Source of the DNA: Rhodospirillaceae bacterium
Lineage (GTDB): Bacteria; Pseudomonadota; Alphaproteobacteria; GCA-2731375
DNA length: 64,000 nt
Assembly: GCA_018660265.1 (NCBI GenBank)
Contig: JABJKS010000001.1
Span: forward strand, 1 to 64,000
Reading direction: 5' to 3'
Both the position numbers and the translations under genes were made by a program. Shown here one piece after another: positions 28,308-37,900 of the stretch. The notes below the pieces were generated by a model. That model saw only the letters and a program-made list of their open reading frames with translations. It did no database searches and was not told where the DNA came from. The number at the start of each line of letters is the position of its first letter. The stretch's first letter is position 1.

Positions 28308-28826
28308 ATGCCGTCACAAATACATAAGATAAATTCTCTGTCCGCTCTTATAGCGGTTGTCCTGTTTTTGGCCCTCGCCACCGCGCCAACGATCGTCAGA
28401 GCCGCTGATGCGACGCAGGATCGTCACAGCGGATATTATTATCCTTCAATTAGCAGCACGGAAGTTTATCGCGCCCGGGCACCGGTGATGAATACGGCCC
28501 ATCGGGAAATGCGCATTGGCTTCATCGTCGCGCAAACCAACGGGCAGATCCAAAGGAACTACCCCCCACGCTATGCCATCTTCGCCAAAGGCGCGGAAGC
28601 GGAAAAGCTCATAATTGTCGGTTTGGACGGAAACAGTTTTGCCACTCTGCACAGGGCGCGCGCTGTTATGGCGCAGTTGACCGCGGCGGCGCGTGGTAGC
28701 GCCCTGTTTCGAAATATGGCCGTCGAAGACCTGTTTACATTCTTTGATTTGGCAAAAATGCTTGGCTTCAGCCAAATCACCATCAGTGACGGGAAGTCCT
28801 ATGCCCACAAGGTGACGCTTGAATAA
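28308..28826 (+). CDS. Exported protein of unknown function
   Basis: 172 aa. A signal peptide (about 1-32) ends in 'APTIVRA-AD'. The mature part begins 'RHSGYYYPSISSTEVYRARAP' and continues with 'MRIGFIVAQTNGQ', 'YAIFAKGAEAEKLIIVGL' and 'LFTFFDLAKMLGFSQITISDG', a compact alpha/beta pattern with no cysteines in the mature chain. I do not recognise a named family. AGGGAAG precedes the ATG. It is divergent from nadK and convergent with the ankyrin gene. It is probably periplasmic and soluble. Confidence 0.7.
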   Translation: MPSQIHKINSLSALIAVVLFLALATAPTIVRAADATQDRHSGYYYPSISSTEVYRARAPVMNTAHREMRIGFIVAQTNGQIQRNYPPRYAIFAKGAEAEKLIIVGLDGNSFATLHRARAVMAQLTAAARGSALFRNMAVEDLFTFFDLAKMLGFSQITISDGKSYAHKVTLE

Positions 28827-28835
28827 GCAGTATTT

Positions 28836-30317
28836 TCAGCGCCGATTTATGATGAACCAACGCAGCCCGACAAACAGCAGGACAATAAAAAGGGTCAGCA
28901 ATATATAGATGACATAGTCCGGCAGACCAGCATCGTCCCCGGCCCGTGACTTTCGGGTGGCCTCATCGGTGGATGAGGGCGGCAGACCGGCCAATATTTT
29001 GCCGAATTCTTTTTCCAATAAAGCCTTGCTGGCGTAACCCTTTTCAATCCTGCCGTCCGTGCCAAAACGGATCATCTGGGTATCCTGATCCAGAATTATT
29101 CCCTCTTTCGAGCCGACACCTTCCACAACGGCCAGGGCGCCGACCTTATCATTGTCGCCGGCGAGAATAACAAAGACCTCCCCGCGCCGGCGGATGGTTT
29201 TTTTCGGTCCCGCACGCAGCAATGCCGCGATACCGCGTTCGTTTTGCGCCAATGCCCGCTGTAGGGCATCGATACCACGATCATCGGCGGCGGAAATATT
29301 GGCACCGTTTTCGATGAGGGATTTGACGATTCCCTCATGGCCATTCCAGGCGGCCCGGATCAAAGGGGTCAAACCCTTATTATCGCGTACATCCACCAGT
29401 GCGGCTTCTTCCAGCAAAGTATCAACAATTTTGGAATAACCGTTGATGGCTGACCAGGTCAGTGCCGTTCTGCCCTGATTATCGGCGGCATCGATTTCAA
29501 CACCGGCCTTCAGCAATTCGCCCACAATGGCATGATGGCCGCGCCAGGCCGCCGCGATGACGGAGGTTCGGCCCAATGCATTAATGGCGTTGGCGTCCAC
29601 GCCGTCTCTTAACAGGCTCTGTACTTTGCCAATGTCACCTTCGGCTGCGGCGACCAGAAGGGCCTGCTCCTGCGCCCGTTGCAGGATCAGGTCCAGTGCC
29701 GGCATGCGGGCTCTTATGACACGGGCTCGTTTGCGGGCCTGTTCCAATTGGCTATGATCAAGATGTTTTGCCAGCATCGCCTTGGCCAGGGACGCACCGC
29801 GATTTTGGATGCCGGCGGCGACGTAATACAGGGCCTGGGCTTCCACTCTGTTTTCTGCCGTGCCCAGACCCGCCAAATGGAATTCCGCCAGGCGCAGCAT
29901 GGCAGGCACATTGCCTTGTTCGGCGGCAAGGCGAAACCCTGCCAGGGCCCGGCGATAATTCCGCTTGATCCCACGGCCCTCGGCCAGGGCCCGGGCCAGA
30001 TTGTAGTGGGCCATGATGAAACCCTGATCCGCCGCCCTTTCATAACGTGCGACCGCCTTTTTCGCAGCCCTGATGTATCGGTGGTCGTGGGCCACCGATT
30101 GGCCCAGGTCTTCGCGAACAATTCGCGGGTCGTGTTGCCGGACGGCACGAATGGCGGCGGAGGCGGCGGGGGTAACGGCCTTGTCCAAATAAGGAACGCT
30201 TAGATGAACAGCACGCTGGCTCTCCTTCGCCCATGCGCCTGCCGCCAATCCAGTGTGCGCAAGGGCCAGCAGACAGAAAGCCACGACACGTGCCCACAAA
30301 TGAGGCCGCAGCTTCAT
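28836..30317 (-). CDS. Exported Sel1- and ankyrin-repeat protein with C-terminal membrane anchor
   Basis: 493 aa. A signal peptide (about 1-31) ends 'GAWA-KES'. Two to three Sel1-like helical pairs follow ('AHYNLARALAEGRGIKRNYRRAL', 'AMLRLAEFHLAGLGT') and then about five ankyrin repeats ('NALGRTSVIAAAWRGHHAIVGELL', 'NQGRTALTWSAINGYSKIVDTLL', 'NKGLTPLIRAAWNGHEGIVKSLI', 'DRGIDALQRALAQNERGI'). The C-terminus 'YVIYILLTLFIVLLFVGL' is a transmembrane helix. The body is predicted periplasmic, anchored to the inner membrane, for protein-protein contacts. It lies 42 bp downstream of moaA on the same strand; no functional link is evident. Confidence 0.85.
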   Translation of the reverse strand: MKLRPHLWARVVAFCLLALAHTGLAAGAWAKESQRAVHLSVPYLDKAVTPAASAAIRAVRQHDPRIVREDLGQSVAHDHRYIRAAKKAVARYERAADQGFIMAHYNLARALAEGRGIKRNYRRALAGFRLAAEQGNVPAMLRLAEFHLAGLGTAENRVEAQALYYVAAGIQNRGASLAKAMLAKHLDHSQLEQARKRARVIRARMPALDLILQRAQEQALLVAAAEGDIGKVQSLLRDGVDANAINALGRTSVIAAAWRGHHAIVGELLKAGVEIDAADNQGRTALTWSAINGYSKIVDTLLEEAALVDVRDNKGLTPLIRAAWNGHEGIVKSLIENGANISAADDRGIDALQRALAQNERGIAALLRAGPKKTIRRRGEVFVILAGDNDKVGALAVVEGVGSKEGIILDQDTQMIRFGTDGRIEKGYASKALLEKEFGKILAGLPPSSTDEATRKSRAGDDAGLPDYVIYILLTLFIVLLFVGLRWFIINRR

Positions 30318-30359
30318 TCTTTGTCAGGTGGTGTTTCGAATGGGGCCACCACGTCCAGA

Positions 30360-31355
30360 TCAGCCGCCCGTTACGCTCATGTGACGGGCCACGGCGGGGC
30401 TATCGGCATCCCGGTCAATGATGAAATCATGACCCTTTGGTTTGCGGTCGATGGCCTCAAGGATGGCTTGTTTCAAGGCATCGTCATCGGCGTTTTCACG
30501 CAAGGTTGCGCGCAGGTCGGCCGCGTCATCCTGGCCCAGGCACATGAAAAGGGTGCCTGTGCAGGTCAGGCGTACGCGATTGCACGATTCACAGAAATTA
30601 TGGCTCAGCGGTGTGATGAAGCCCAAACGCCGCCCGGTTTCCTTCACCGTGACATAAGACGCCGGGCCACCGGTTTGGTGATCACTGGGCAACAAGTTCC
30701 ATTTTTCCGAAAGGGTCTGTCTAACATCGGACAAGGCCAAATGCTGATCTGCCCGATTTTGCCCAATGTCGCCCATGGGCATGGCCTCAATCAAGGTCAT
30801 GTCGAGACCCTTTTCGCCGCACCAGGTGAGCATATGATCAAACTCATCCTCGTTGAAATCACGCAGGGCCACGGCATTAATTTTTACCGCCAACCCGGCA
30901 TCCCGGGCCGCGTCAATACCAGCCATGACGCGGTCGAATTTTCCCCATCTGGTAATGGCAAGGAATTTGTCGGGGTTCAAGGTATCCAACGAGACGTTGA
31001 TGCGCCGCACACCGCAGGCATAGAGATCGACCGCATGACGGGCCAATTGCGAACCGTTGGTGGTCACCGTCAATTCATCCAGGGCGCCGCTGTCCAGATG
31101 CCGGCCCAATTGTTGGAACAACCACATCACATTACGCCGGACCAGGGGTTCGCCACCGGTGATACGCAGCTTGCGGACGCCCAGTTCGACGAAGCTGCGG
31201 CATAATCGATCCAATTCCTCCAGACTGAGAACTTGGTTCTTGGGCAAAAAGCTCATGTCTTCCGACATGCAATAGGCGCAGCGAAAATCGCATCGGTCGG
31301 TGACCGAAACGCGCAGGTAATCAACGGTGCGCCCAAAGGGATCAATCATGTCCAT
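30360..31355 (-). CDS. moaA: GTP 3',8-cyclase MoaA (molybdenum cofactor biosynthesis)
   Basis: 331 aa radical-SAM enzyme. The N-terminal cluster ligands are Cys22, Cys26 and Cys29 in '[11 protein letters not shown]'. The C-terminal cluster ligands are in '[17 protein letters not shown]'. The protein ends in the essential Gly-Gly ('MSVTGG'). It converts GTP to 3',8-cyclo-dihydro-GTP, the first step of molybdopterin synthesis. No other moa or moe genes are nearby. The 262-bp upstream region shows no molybdenum-cofactor riboswitch that I can recognise. Confidence 0.96.
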   Translation of the reverse strand: MDMIDPFGRTVDYLRVSVTDRCDFRCAYCMSEDMSFLPKNQVLSLEELDRLCRSFVELGVRKLRITGGEPLVRRNVMWLFQQLGRHLDSGALDELTVTTNGSQLARHAVDLYACGVRRINVSLDTLNPDKFLAITRWGKFDRVMAGIDAARDAGLAVKINAVALRDFNEDEFDHMLTWCGEKGLDMTLIEAMPMGDIGQNRADQHLALSDVRQTLSEKWNLLPSDHQTGGPASYVTVKETGRRLGFITPLSHNFCESCNRVRLTCTGTLFMCLGQDDAADLRATLRENADDDALKQAILEAIDRKPKGHDFIIDRDADSPAVARHMSVTGG

Positions 31356-31617
31356 AGCCTCTCAATTATGCCGGAACACCGCTGCTAATGAAGCGCAGGG
31401 TATTGTCTCAGGGCATCGTGTCACGGCAGCGTTTCCGGGGCACAGACTATCAGTAACATGGCCCCTTCGACCACCATAATGTTCCATCATAATATAATGT
31501 TGGAATGGACGATGTCCCGCGGCAAAATGACCGTAACAAAACAGCCGGCTTGGAACGGGGCCTTCGATATGGGCGCGAAATCCGCCCGCAGGTGAGAGGG
31601 GTTGCGGGTATGTGGTC
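31356..31617. other. Intergenic region upstream of moaA
   Basis: 262 bp between the DUF2336 gene and moaA, both on the minus strand. The only feature of note is an AT-rich segment around 31475-31505 (minus-strand reading aacattatattatgatgg) that could hold a -10 box for moaA. No gene or repeat was identified. Confidence 0.35.
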
Positions 31618-32760
31618 TTAGTTCCGAATTTCCCGGACCGCGTTCAGATAGCGCCGGTCCCGCTGCCATTTCCGTAGCACCAGGAATGCGGATTCCCGGG
31701 TAATGGATTCGTAAAATTTCGTCAATCGAACCACTTCGTCCTTGGACAGCCTATTATCACTTCCCCGCGCCTTGCGGGTCAGCTGATAGATTTGTAAAAA
31801 GACCGAACGTTCCAGGCCGACCGCGCGGCTCGCAATACCCAGGGCTTCACCGCCTTGTTCATAGATGATGCGGCGGGCCAATACGGGGCGGATACCGAGC
31901 ATCCTGGAAAAGGAAAACTCAAAAATCGAAACCTGCCCCTGGTTCAATGATTTAAGGGCAAAATCGATGGACAGACCCCCGCCGTCATGCAGACGGTCCA
32001 CCAATCTTTCCGCCGCAACGCCGCTATCTTCCTCGCCACCCTGCATAACGTCGGAAACCGTCGCCGACATCTGATCGTCAAGGTCGTCAATATCGACGTC
32101 ATAATTCTCAACAATATAATTCCGCACGGCGGCAGAGACCCAGTAATACATTCGTTCCGCCAGTTCGGTAGGCAGATCCGGGCGTCGAACCAATGGCTTT
32201 TGAAAAGCGTCGATACGTTTAGATTCATCCGCCAGATATTCCAGAACGTCGGCCGAAATACGGGCATCCTGATTGTTGAGCAATGTCACGATAACGTCGT
32301 CCGTCCCGGTCTCAACCAGGGCAGCAGATACCTCTTCGGAGACGTCTTTGCGTATAGCGACGGCTAATTGATGTTGCATGGTGCGATGGCGGACGACCTC
32401 GACCAGATCGGCATCACGCAGAACCGGGCTGGTAGACAGAATTCTGTAGGCTACCTGCACGTCGTCATTGGCCAGCATTCGGATCAGATCATAAGGGGCA
32501 TCACCATTTTCACTTAATCGATTGGCTAAGTTGACGCGCACCGCCATTTCCACATCAAGGCTTAGGCGCTGCAGAATTTCGATCATCAAATCCCGCTCAT
32601 GGCTCTGTAATTCATCGGCCCTGCGTTCAAACAGATCGCCGATGGCGTCATAGAGTGTTTCCCGGCCTTCTTTGGATTTCTCATGCGCGAGTTTGAATAA
32701 TTCCCGTACTTCGGAATCCTTCACCGGCTGCTGCATCGCTTTTGCGAGAATGCCACTCAT
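31618..32760 (-). CDS. DUF2336 domain-containing protein
   Basis: 380 aa, almost entirely helical and acidic. It has the HEAT-like repeats of this alphaproteobacterial family: 'LFERRADELQSHERDLMIEILQRLSLDVEMAVRVNLANRL' region, 'DVQVAYRILSTSPVLRDADLVEVV', 'RLVDRLHDGGGLSIDFALKSL' and 'GEALGIASRAVGL'. No signal peptide. In Caulobacter a DUF2336 protein has been linked to signalling and the family is often genomically near response regulators, but its function is unproved and no such partner is adjacent here. It is divergent from the 115-aa orphan gene. Confidence 0.85.
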   Translation of the reverse strand: MSGILAKAMQQPVKDSEVRELFKLAHEKSKEGRETLYDAIGDLFERRADELQSHERDLMIEILQRLSLDVEMAVRVNLANRLSENGDAPYDLIRMLANDDVQVAYRILSTSPVLRDADLVEVVRHRTMQHQLAVAIRKDVSEEVSAALVETGTDDVIVTLLNNQDARISADVLEYLADESKRIDAFQKPLVRRPDLPTELAERMYYWVSAAVRNYIVENYDVDIDDLDDQMSATVSDVMQGGEEDSGVAAERLVDRLHDGGGLSIDFALKSLNQGQVSIFEFSFSRMLGIRPVLARRIIYEQGGEALGIASRAVGLERSVFLQIYQLTRKARGSDNRLSKDEVVRLTKFYESITRESAFLVLRKWQRDRRYLNAVREIRN

Positions 32761-32867
32761 ATCAAATTCTTTCTGATTTCTTGGCCGTTTTCATTACATA
32801 ACTTGTGAAAACTACCAAATTCCTAGCACTATTGAGCTTAACGCCTGATACCTTAATGAAAGGTAAA

Positions 32868-32934
32868 AATGTGCGGGTTTGCGGCAATTTCGAACGGTTT
32901 TCCTGCGGTTTTCCAACGGATTTCCAACGATTTG
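32868..32934 (+). promoter_or_regulatory. Helically phased T-tracts / 11-bp direct repeats
   Basis: Four consecutive 11-bp units start at 32891, 32902, 32913 and 32924: cgaacggtttt, cctgcggtttt, ccaacggattt, ccaacgatttg. Two more T-tracts end at 32880 and 32890. T-tracts recurring every 10-11 bp predict intrinsic bending; the unit consensus CCAACGGTTTT could also be a regulator site. It lies in the 292-bp divergent region between the DUF2336 gene and the 115-aa gene. Confidence 0.55.
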
Positions 32935-32958
32935 CAAGACGTCTGTGCAAACGTCTTG
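32935..32958. other. Hairpin caagacgt-N8-acgtcttg
   Basis: Perfect 8-bp inverted repeat with an 8-base spacer, directly after the 11-bp repeat array. It has no T-run, so it is more likely an operator dyad than a terminator. It is about 95 bp upstream of the 115-aa gene. Confidence 0.5.
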
Positions 32959-33052
32959 TCGGCAATTAGCTTGAAATGACCGCAGTGGACTCCACCTCGA
33001 AGCCTAAAACCGCTAGTCTGCGTTCTATCCAGGGCACAGAAGAAAAAAAGCG

Positions 33053-33400
33053 ATGACCGATCAAACTCCACTTGAAGGCTATGATGATGACATTCGCAAG
33101 GCCGCGGACGATTTAATTGCGCGTCACGGTTCCGAAGTTGAAAATGCGACCACTGAAAAAATGATCGAAGTCCTCGATACCGGTGCCATGGAAGACGTGA
33201 TTTATTGGTTGAAAGTTCGCCAATGTGTCCGCCAGACCAGTGGCCAGGATCGATATATTCGTCGCCTGCCGGATAAAATTGTCTGGGCCCTGGAACAGGC
33301 GGTGGAACAGGGGCGCAATCAACTGGCGCGTTTATTGGGCGGACTATACAGCGAAGCAAAGGCCGATGAAGATCGACTGCGGCGGGAACGCCGCGGTTAG
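33053..33400 (+). CDS. Small conserved-looking hypothetical protein
   Basis: 115 aa, soluble, highly charged, mostly helical ('DDIRKAADDLIARHG', 'KIVWALEQAVEQGRNQLARLLGGLY', C-terminal 'DEDRLRRERRG'). One cysteine. No domain I can name. Codon use looks like that of its neighbours and the frame is intact, so it is likely real. It is divergent from the DUF2336 gene across a region with phased T-tracts, suggesting specific regulation. Confidence 0.65.
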   Translation: MTDQTPLEGYDDDIRKAADDLIARHGSEVENATTEKMIEVLDTGAMEDVIYWLKVRQCVRQTSGQDRYIRRLPDKIVWALEQAVEQGRNQLARLLGGLYSEAKADEDRLRRERRG

Positions 33401-33571
33401 TGGACGGACTAGTAAGGCCCGTAAAAATTTCTACTTAAAAAATGTTAGGCAATCAGGGCGTAATTCCCAGGAAATGAAAAGATTTCTGGTGGAATTGATC
33501 TATGTCAATGCCCCGGCGACCTTCTGAACATATTCTCTTCACAGATCAGCTGCTTATAAGTTGTCCTCCAA

Positions 33572-33740
33572 ACCGGAATTCGAGCGCCGGTAAATTACAA
33601 CGGAGCAGTAGATGGAAATCGCAAGATTGCCATCGAGAGTCCCCTGGCGCTGCAATCCCCTGCAAGCGCCCGAGGGCTGCGGCCCCCCATCCGCAGCCCT
33701 CAACAATAGGAATGGTCGCGTCGAATACGACGCGGCCATT
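33572..33740 (+). ncRNA. Candidate structured RNA or leader: five consecutive hairpins
   Basis: Five stems follow one another. (1) accgg/ccggt at 33572-33591. (2) gatgg..atc-GCAA-gat..ccatc at 33611-33634, closed by a GNRA tetraloop. (3) ggcgctgca/tgca-a-gcgcc at 33646-33670. (4) gagggctgcgg/ccgcagccctc at 33672-33701, a perfect 11 bp. (5) aatggtcgcgtcg/cgacgcggccatt at 33711-33740, with one G-T pair, then tttcttcgttt. The last stem resembles a terminator. The array ends 87 bp before cobB. It may be a small RNA or an attenuating leader; I do not recognise a named family. A 63-codon frame (33612-33803) runs through it but is probably not coding. Confidence 0.5.
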
Positions 33741-33827
33741 TCTTCGTTTGGGCGGGTCGTCTTGATTTTTGCCCTACTTGCCCTGCTTATACAGGTCTCG
33801 TAAGCTCATTATTGCGGGAGAATGACG

Positions 33828-34592
33828 ATGGCTTTTGCGGATCAGGAAGACGTCAAACGTTTAAGGGAACTTATTGCGGGCGCTGAGAGCGTGGTGATAT
33901 TCACAGGTGCCGGCATCTCCACCGAATCCGGTATTCCTGATTTTCGTAGCCCAGGCGGTCTGTGGACCAAATACCAACCCATAGATTTTCGTGATTTTAT
34001 GGCGTCGGAAGAGATGCGTCGGGAATCCTGGCGGCGTAAGTTTGCCATGGATGCAACCATGAATGCGGCGGAACCCAATAGGGGCCATCGCGCCGTCGCC
34101 CAGCTGGTGGAGACGGGCAAAGCCTCGGCCGTGATCACGCAAAATATCGATGGTCTGCACCAAGTTTCAGGCATTCCCGATCTGCAGGTGATTGAACTGC
34201 ATGGCAACGCAACCTATGCCAAATGCCTGGGCTGTGGGGCGCGGCACGAGCTGGCCCCCATCAAGGAAGCCTTCCTGGCGGATGAGACCATGCCCATATG
34301 CCAATCCTGCGGCAGCGAATACATGAAGACGGCAACTATTTCCTTCGGCCAGTCCATGCCCGAGGATCAAATGACCAGGGCACAGCGGGAAACCCTGGCC
34401 TGTGATCTGTTTATCGCTATCGGATCGTCCCTGGTGGTCTATCCTGCGGCCGGCTTCCCGGTGATGGCAAAACAAAATGGTGCAGGTATGGTAATTTTGA
34501 ACAGGGAGCCGACGGACCTGGATACTCATGCGGACCTCGTTATCAATGGCGAGATTGGCCCTACTTTGGGTGACGCAGTCGCAGTGAACTGA
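33828..34592 (+). CDS. cobB: Sirtuin NAD-dependent protein deacylase (CobB/Sir2)
   Basis: 254 aa from the ATG at 33828, which has GGGAG at seven bases; an ATG at 33822 is too close to it. It has NAD-binding 'FTGAGISTESGIPDFR', 'TQNIDGLHQVSG', the catalytic His in 'IELHGNATYAKC' and four zinc cysteines in 'CLGC' and 'CQSC'. 'GSSLVVYPAAGFP' closes the Rossmann fold. It removes acyl groups from lysines using NAD. The Ala/Tyr/Arg set of desuccinylases is not evident in the 'SPGGLWTKYQPIDFRDF' region, so deacetylase is the default. The hairpin array upstream may affect its expression. Confidence 0.93.
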   Translation: MAFADQEDVKRLRELIAGAESVVIFTGAGISTESGIPDFRSPGGLWTKYQPIDFRDFMASEEMRRESWRRKFAMDATMNAAEPNRGHRAVAQLVETGKASAVITQNIDGLHQVSGIPDLQVIELHGNATYAKCLGCGARHELAPIKEAFLADETMPICQSCGSEYMKTATISFGQSMPEDQMTRAQRETLACDLFIAIGSSLVVYPAAGFPVMAKQNGAGMVILNREPTDLDTHADLVINGEIGPTLGDAVAVN

Positions 34593-34980
34593 AGATTACA
34601 GACCTGTAACTTCAACCGTGGTGCTGCCTGATTTCGCAGTGGCCTCGCGATTCCCAACCATGATATCCTGTACCAGCGGGTGCAGATGATCCCCCATTTC
34701 CTGAGCCCCGGCACAACGATGTAAAATTGGGCCTTGTATAAGGATTACAAATTTTGCGTACGCCAAGCGTACCGATTTCTAAGAAACGGCGCGCTAATTC
34801 ACGATCTTGTCTAATTTGCAATTGTGGTGTTACATACCATGAACGGCGTGGCAAAAGGTCGTCTAGAGGTAATATTAGCAATCTCTTAATTAATGTTTGA
34901 CATTAAGCAATTCCATGAAGTTACCTATTGTAATGGTCTGAGATGTCTGATCGCGGTCGGAAGCCGGGGAAAAATATTGA
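34593..34980. other. Intergenic region between cobB and hybrid kinase, with a possible short minus-strand ORF
   Basis: 388 bp. On the minus strand a frame is open from 34778 to a stop at 34596; its internal ATG at 34697 would give 33 aa ('MGDHLHPLVQDIMVGNREAT...'). A second minus frame (34612-34881) contains 'QDRELARRFLEIGTLGVRK', so the stretch may be a frameshifted small gene. TTGACA at 34897-34902, with ttacct 18 bases on and the kinase start at 34981, is a plausible promoter. Confidence 0.35.
34897..34926 (+). promoter_or_regulatory. Putative sigma-70-type promoter of hybrid kinase
   Basis: Consensus -35 TTGACA (34897-34902), 18-base spacer, weak -10 TTACCT (34921-34926), 55 bp before the kinase start codon. 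The -10 is poor, so this is tentative. Confidence 0.35.
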
Positions 34981-37900
34981 ATGGCGGCAGAACAGGATAT
35001 TCTTGGAAGTGTTTTGGACCACATTGGCCAGGGCGTTTCGATGTTTGACGCATCGCAATGCCTCGTCACCTGGAATCAGAAATTTGAAGACATCATGGAG
35101 TACCCCCCCGGAACCGTGAGGGTCGGTGCGTCGATGTTGGAATTAACGCTGTTCAACGCCAACAGGGGTGACTACGGGGAGGGCGATCCCGAGAGGCTTG
35201 CCCATGATCGTACAGAGTTTTTCTTTGGTTCAACCTCATCTGAAGGCGAATATATCCAAAAGGGTGATAAAAGCTACCGCGTAATGTTTCAGCGGTTAGC
35301 TGAGGGCGGATTAATATTGTCCCTAACAGACATCACCGATCTTATGAAAACGCAGGCCAATTTAGACGAGCACAGGAGACACCTGGAAGAGGTTGTCGCG
35401 CAACGAACAGATGAATTAGAGCAAAATAGGCACCGTTTCCGCGATTTCACGGAAACCGCATCGGATTGGTTCTGGGAGATGGATGCCGATCTGCGTTTTA
35501 TCTATCTGTCGGATTCGTTTGATGAAAACTTTGGCCGGGCGACCGAGGTATCCTTGGGTCGAACTAAACAGGATATCTATGCCGCGATCATCGAGTCAGG
35601 CACGGTTGAGGAGCAGAGGGAATGGCACCGGCACTTCGCTGACCTTGAGGCCCGGCGGCCATTCAAAAATTTCGTGCAGCGTTGGATTACGCCGGCTGGC
35701 GAAACGCGGTTCTTTGCCAATAACGGCAAGCCATTTTTTGACGAAAATGGCGACTTCGCTGGTTATCGGGGGACCGGATCGAACATCACCGAGCGCAAAC
35801 AAGCGGAAAATTCACTCATAGCAAGTGAGGCAATGCTTCGCTTGGTTATCGACAACCTGCCTGTTTTGATCACCTATGTCGATACGGATCAACGCTTCCG
35901 CCTGATCAACCGGACCTGCGCCGAGTGGTATGGTCGGGCGCAAGCCGAAATTGTCGGTAAGCGAGTGGCAGAGATTCACGGCGACCGCTACCCACTATTT
36001 GCGCCGCGCATCAAAAGAGTGTTGTCCGGTGAAAGCCTCACTTTCGAAGATGAAGTCGTCTACCCAAACGGGAAGACACGCAATATCCGATCCATCCATG
36101 TGCCCGATTTTGACCCGGAGGGTGCGGTTCGGGGTTATTTCTCCCTGACCGAGGATGTAACCGAACGCAAGCGGGCGGACGTGGCACTGATGGAAAGCGA
36201 GCAGCGTTTCCGCGATTTCGCGGAAACAGCGTCGGATTGGTTCTGGGAGATGGATGCCGATCTGCGTTTCAGTTCTGCGTCGGAATCGTTCTCTGTAAAC
36301 ATTGGCCGAGAGTTCGAGGGGTCGCTGGGCCAAACTAAACATGATGTCTATGCCAAGATCATCGAGTCAGGCACGGTTGAGGAGCAGACGGACTGGCGTC
36401 GGCATTTCGCCGACCTTGAGGCCCGGCGGCCATTCAAAAATTTCATACAACGCTGGATTACGCCGGCTGGCGAAATCCGGTTTATTCTTAATAATGGCAA
36501 GCCCCATTTTGACAGAGATGGAAATTTCACTGGTTATCGGGGAACCGCATCGAACATCACCGAGCGCGTTCTGGCCGAACAAGCCCTGCGTGACAGTGAA
36601 GGCCGATACCGGGCGCTGATCGAGAATGATGCGATCGGATTGATTGTGTACGATGATCAATATCGTCCGGTGTTCGTCAGTCCCCTGGCAGCGCATATCT
36701 TTGGCTATGATACGCCGGATGAAATTATGGCCATGCCGGCGCTGTCGCCGCTGTTGGCGGAAGGCGAAGTAGAGAGAATAGCGGAGATTCGCCGAAGACG
36801 CTACGCCGGTGACGGTCCAGAGGAAAAAATCGATTTTCAGGGCATGCGAAAGGATGGCGCGGCCATTTGGATATCGCAGCGATCCAGTCTCGTCAATTGG
36901 GACGGTGCCGAGGTGGTTATGTCCGCCCTTGTCGATATCACCGAACAACGCGCGCTGGAGGAACGTCTGCGGCAATCCGGGAAGATGGAGGCCGTGGGAC
37001 AGCTAACGGGGGGCATCGCGCACGAATTCAACAATTTGCTACAGGTCGTCGCCGGCAACATCGGACTACTGGAAGAGGGTGTTCCGACCGGCCCGGAGAC
37101 CAGCCGGCAATTTGGGGCGATCAACAGGAACGTAAGGCGCGGGGCCGAACTGACCAGCCGTTTGCTGTCGTTCGCACGCCGACAGCCACTGGCGCCCAAG
37201 GCGGTGGAGATCGCCATAGTGTTGGCGGAGATGAAGGCCATGCTGGGGCAGACCCTGGGCGAGACGATAGCGGTAAAGGTCGAACCGGCCAGTGATGTCT
37301 GGCCGGCGGAAGCCGACCCTGGCCAGTTGGAAAATGCCCTGCTCAATCTTGCCATCAATGCCCGCGACGCCATGCCGGGCGGCGGCGTCATTACGCTCTC
37401 GGCCAACAATATCCGGCTCGACGAGCAGGCGGCTGCGCACGAGGAGGTATTGCCCAGAGATTACGTCGTGCTCAACGTGGCCGATACCGGCAGCGGCATG
37501 ACGGAAGAGGCCATTAGCCATGCCTTCGAGCCATTCTTTACCACCAAGGATGTCGGCAAGGGCACGGGGCTTGGCCTGAGTATGGTTTATGGTTTCGCCC
37601 AGCAATCGGGCGGCTTCGCCGAGATTGAGAGCGAGATTGGGGTCGGTACGACAATGCGCTTGTACCTGCCTCGGCTGGCCGGTGCCGAAAACGACAAGGC
37701 GATCACTCAGGATCACCCAAGCAAGAGCGCATCGGCGGCTAGCGGTACCATACTTCTGGTCGAGGATGATACCGATGTCCGGGAATTGTTGGCCGCGCAA
37801 CTGAGGAGACAGGGCTACCGGGTGATAGAAGCCGAAGACGGGGCGGCAGCCTTGGCCGTTCTGGAGAGTGAGCCTCGGATCGATCTGCTGTTTACCGATG

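Noticed and set aside
31356-31617. Molybdenum-cofactor riboswitch upstream of moaA
   Set aside because: Looked for on the minus strand; I could not build the expected stems or find the conserved loops.
33612-33803. 63-codon frame with a hydrophobic C-terminus and GGAG upstream
   Set aside because: It runs through five strong hairpins and its first two thirds look non-protein-like. Structured RNA explains the sequence better, though a small membrane peptide cannot be fully excluded.
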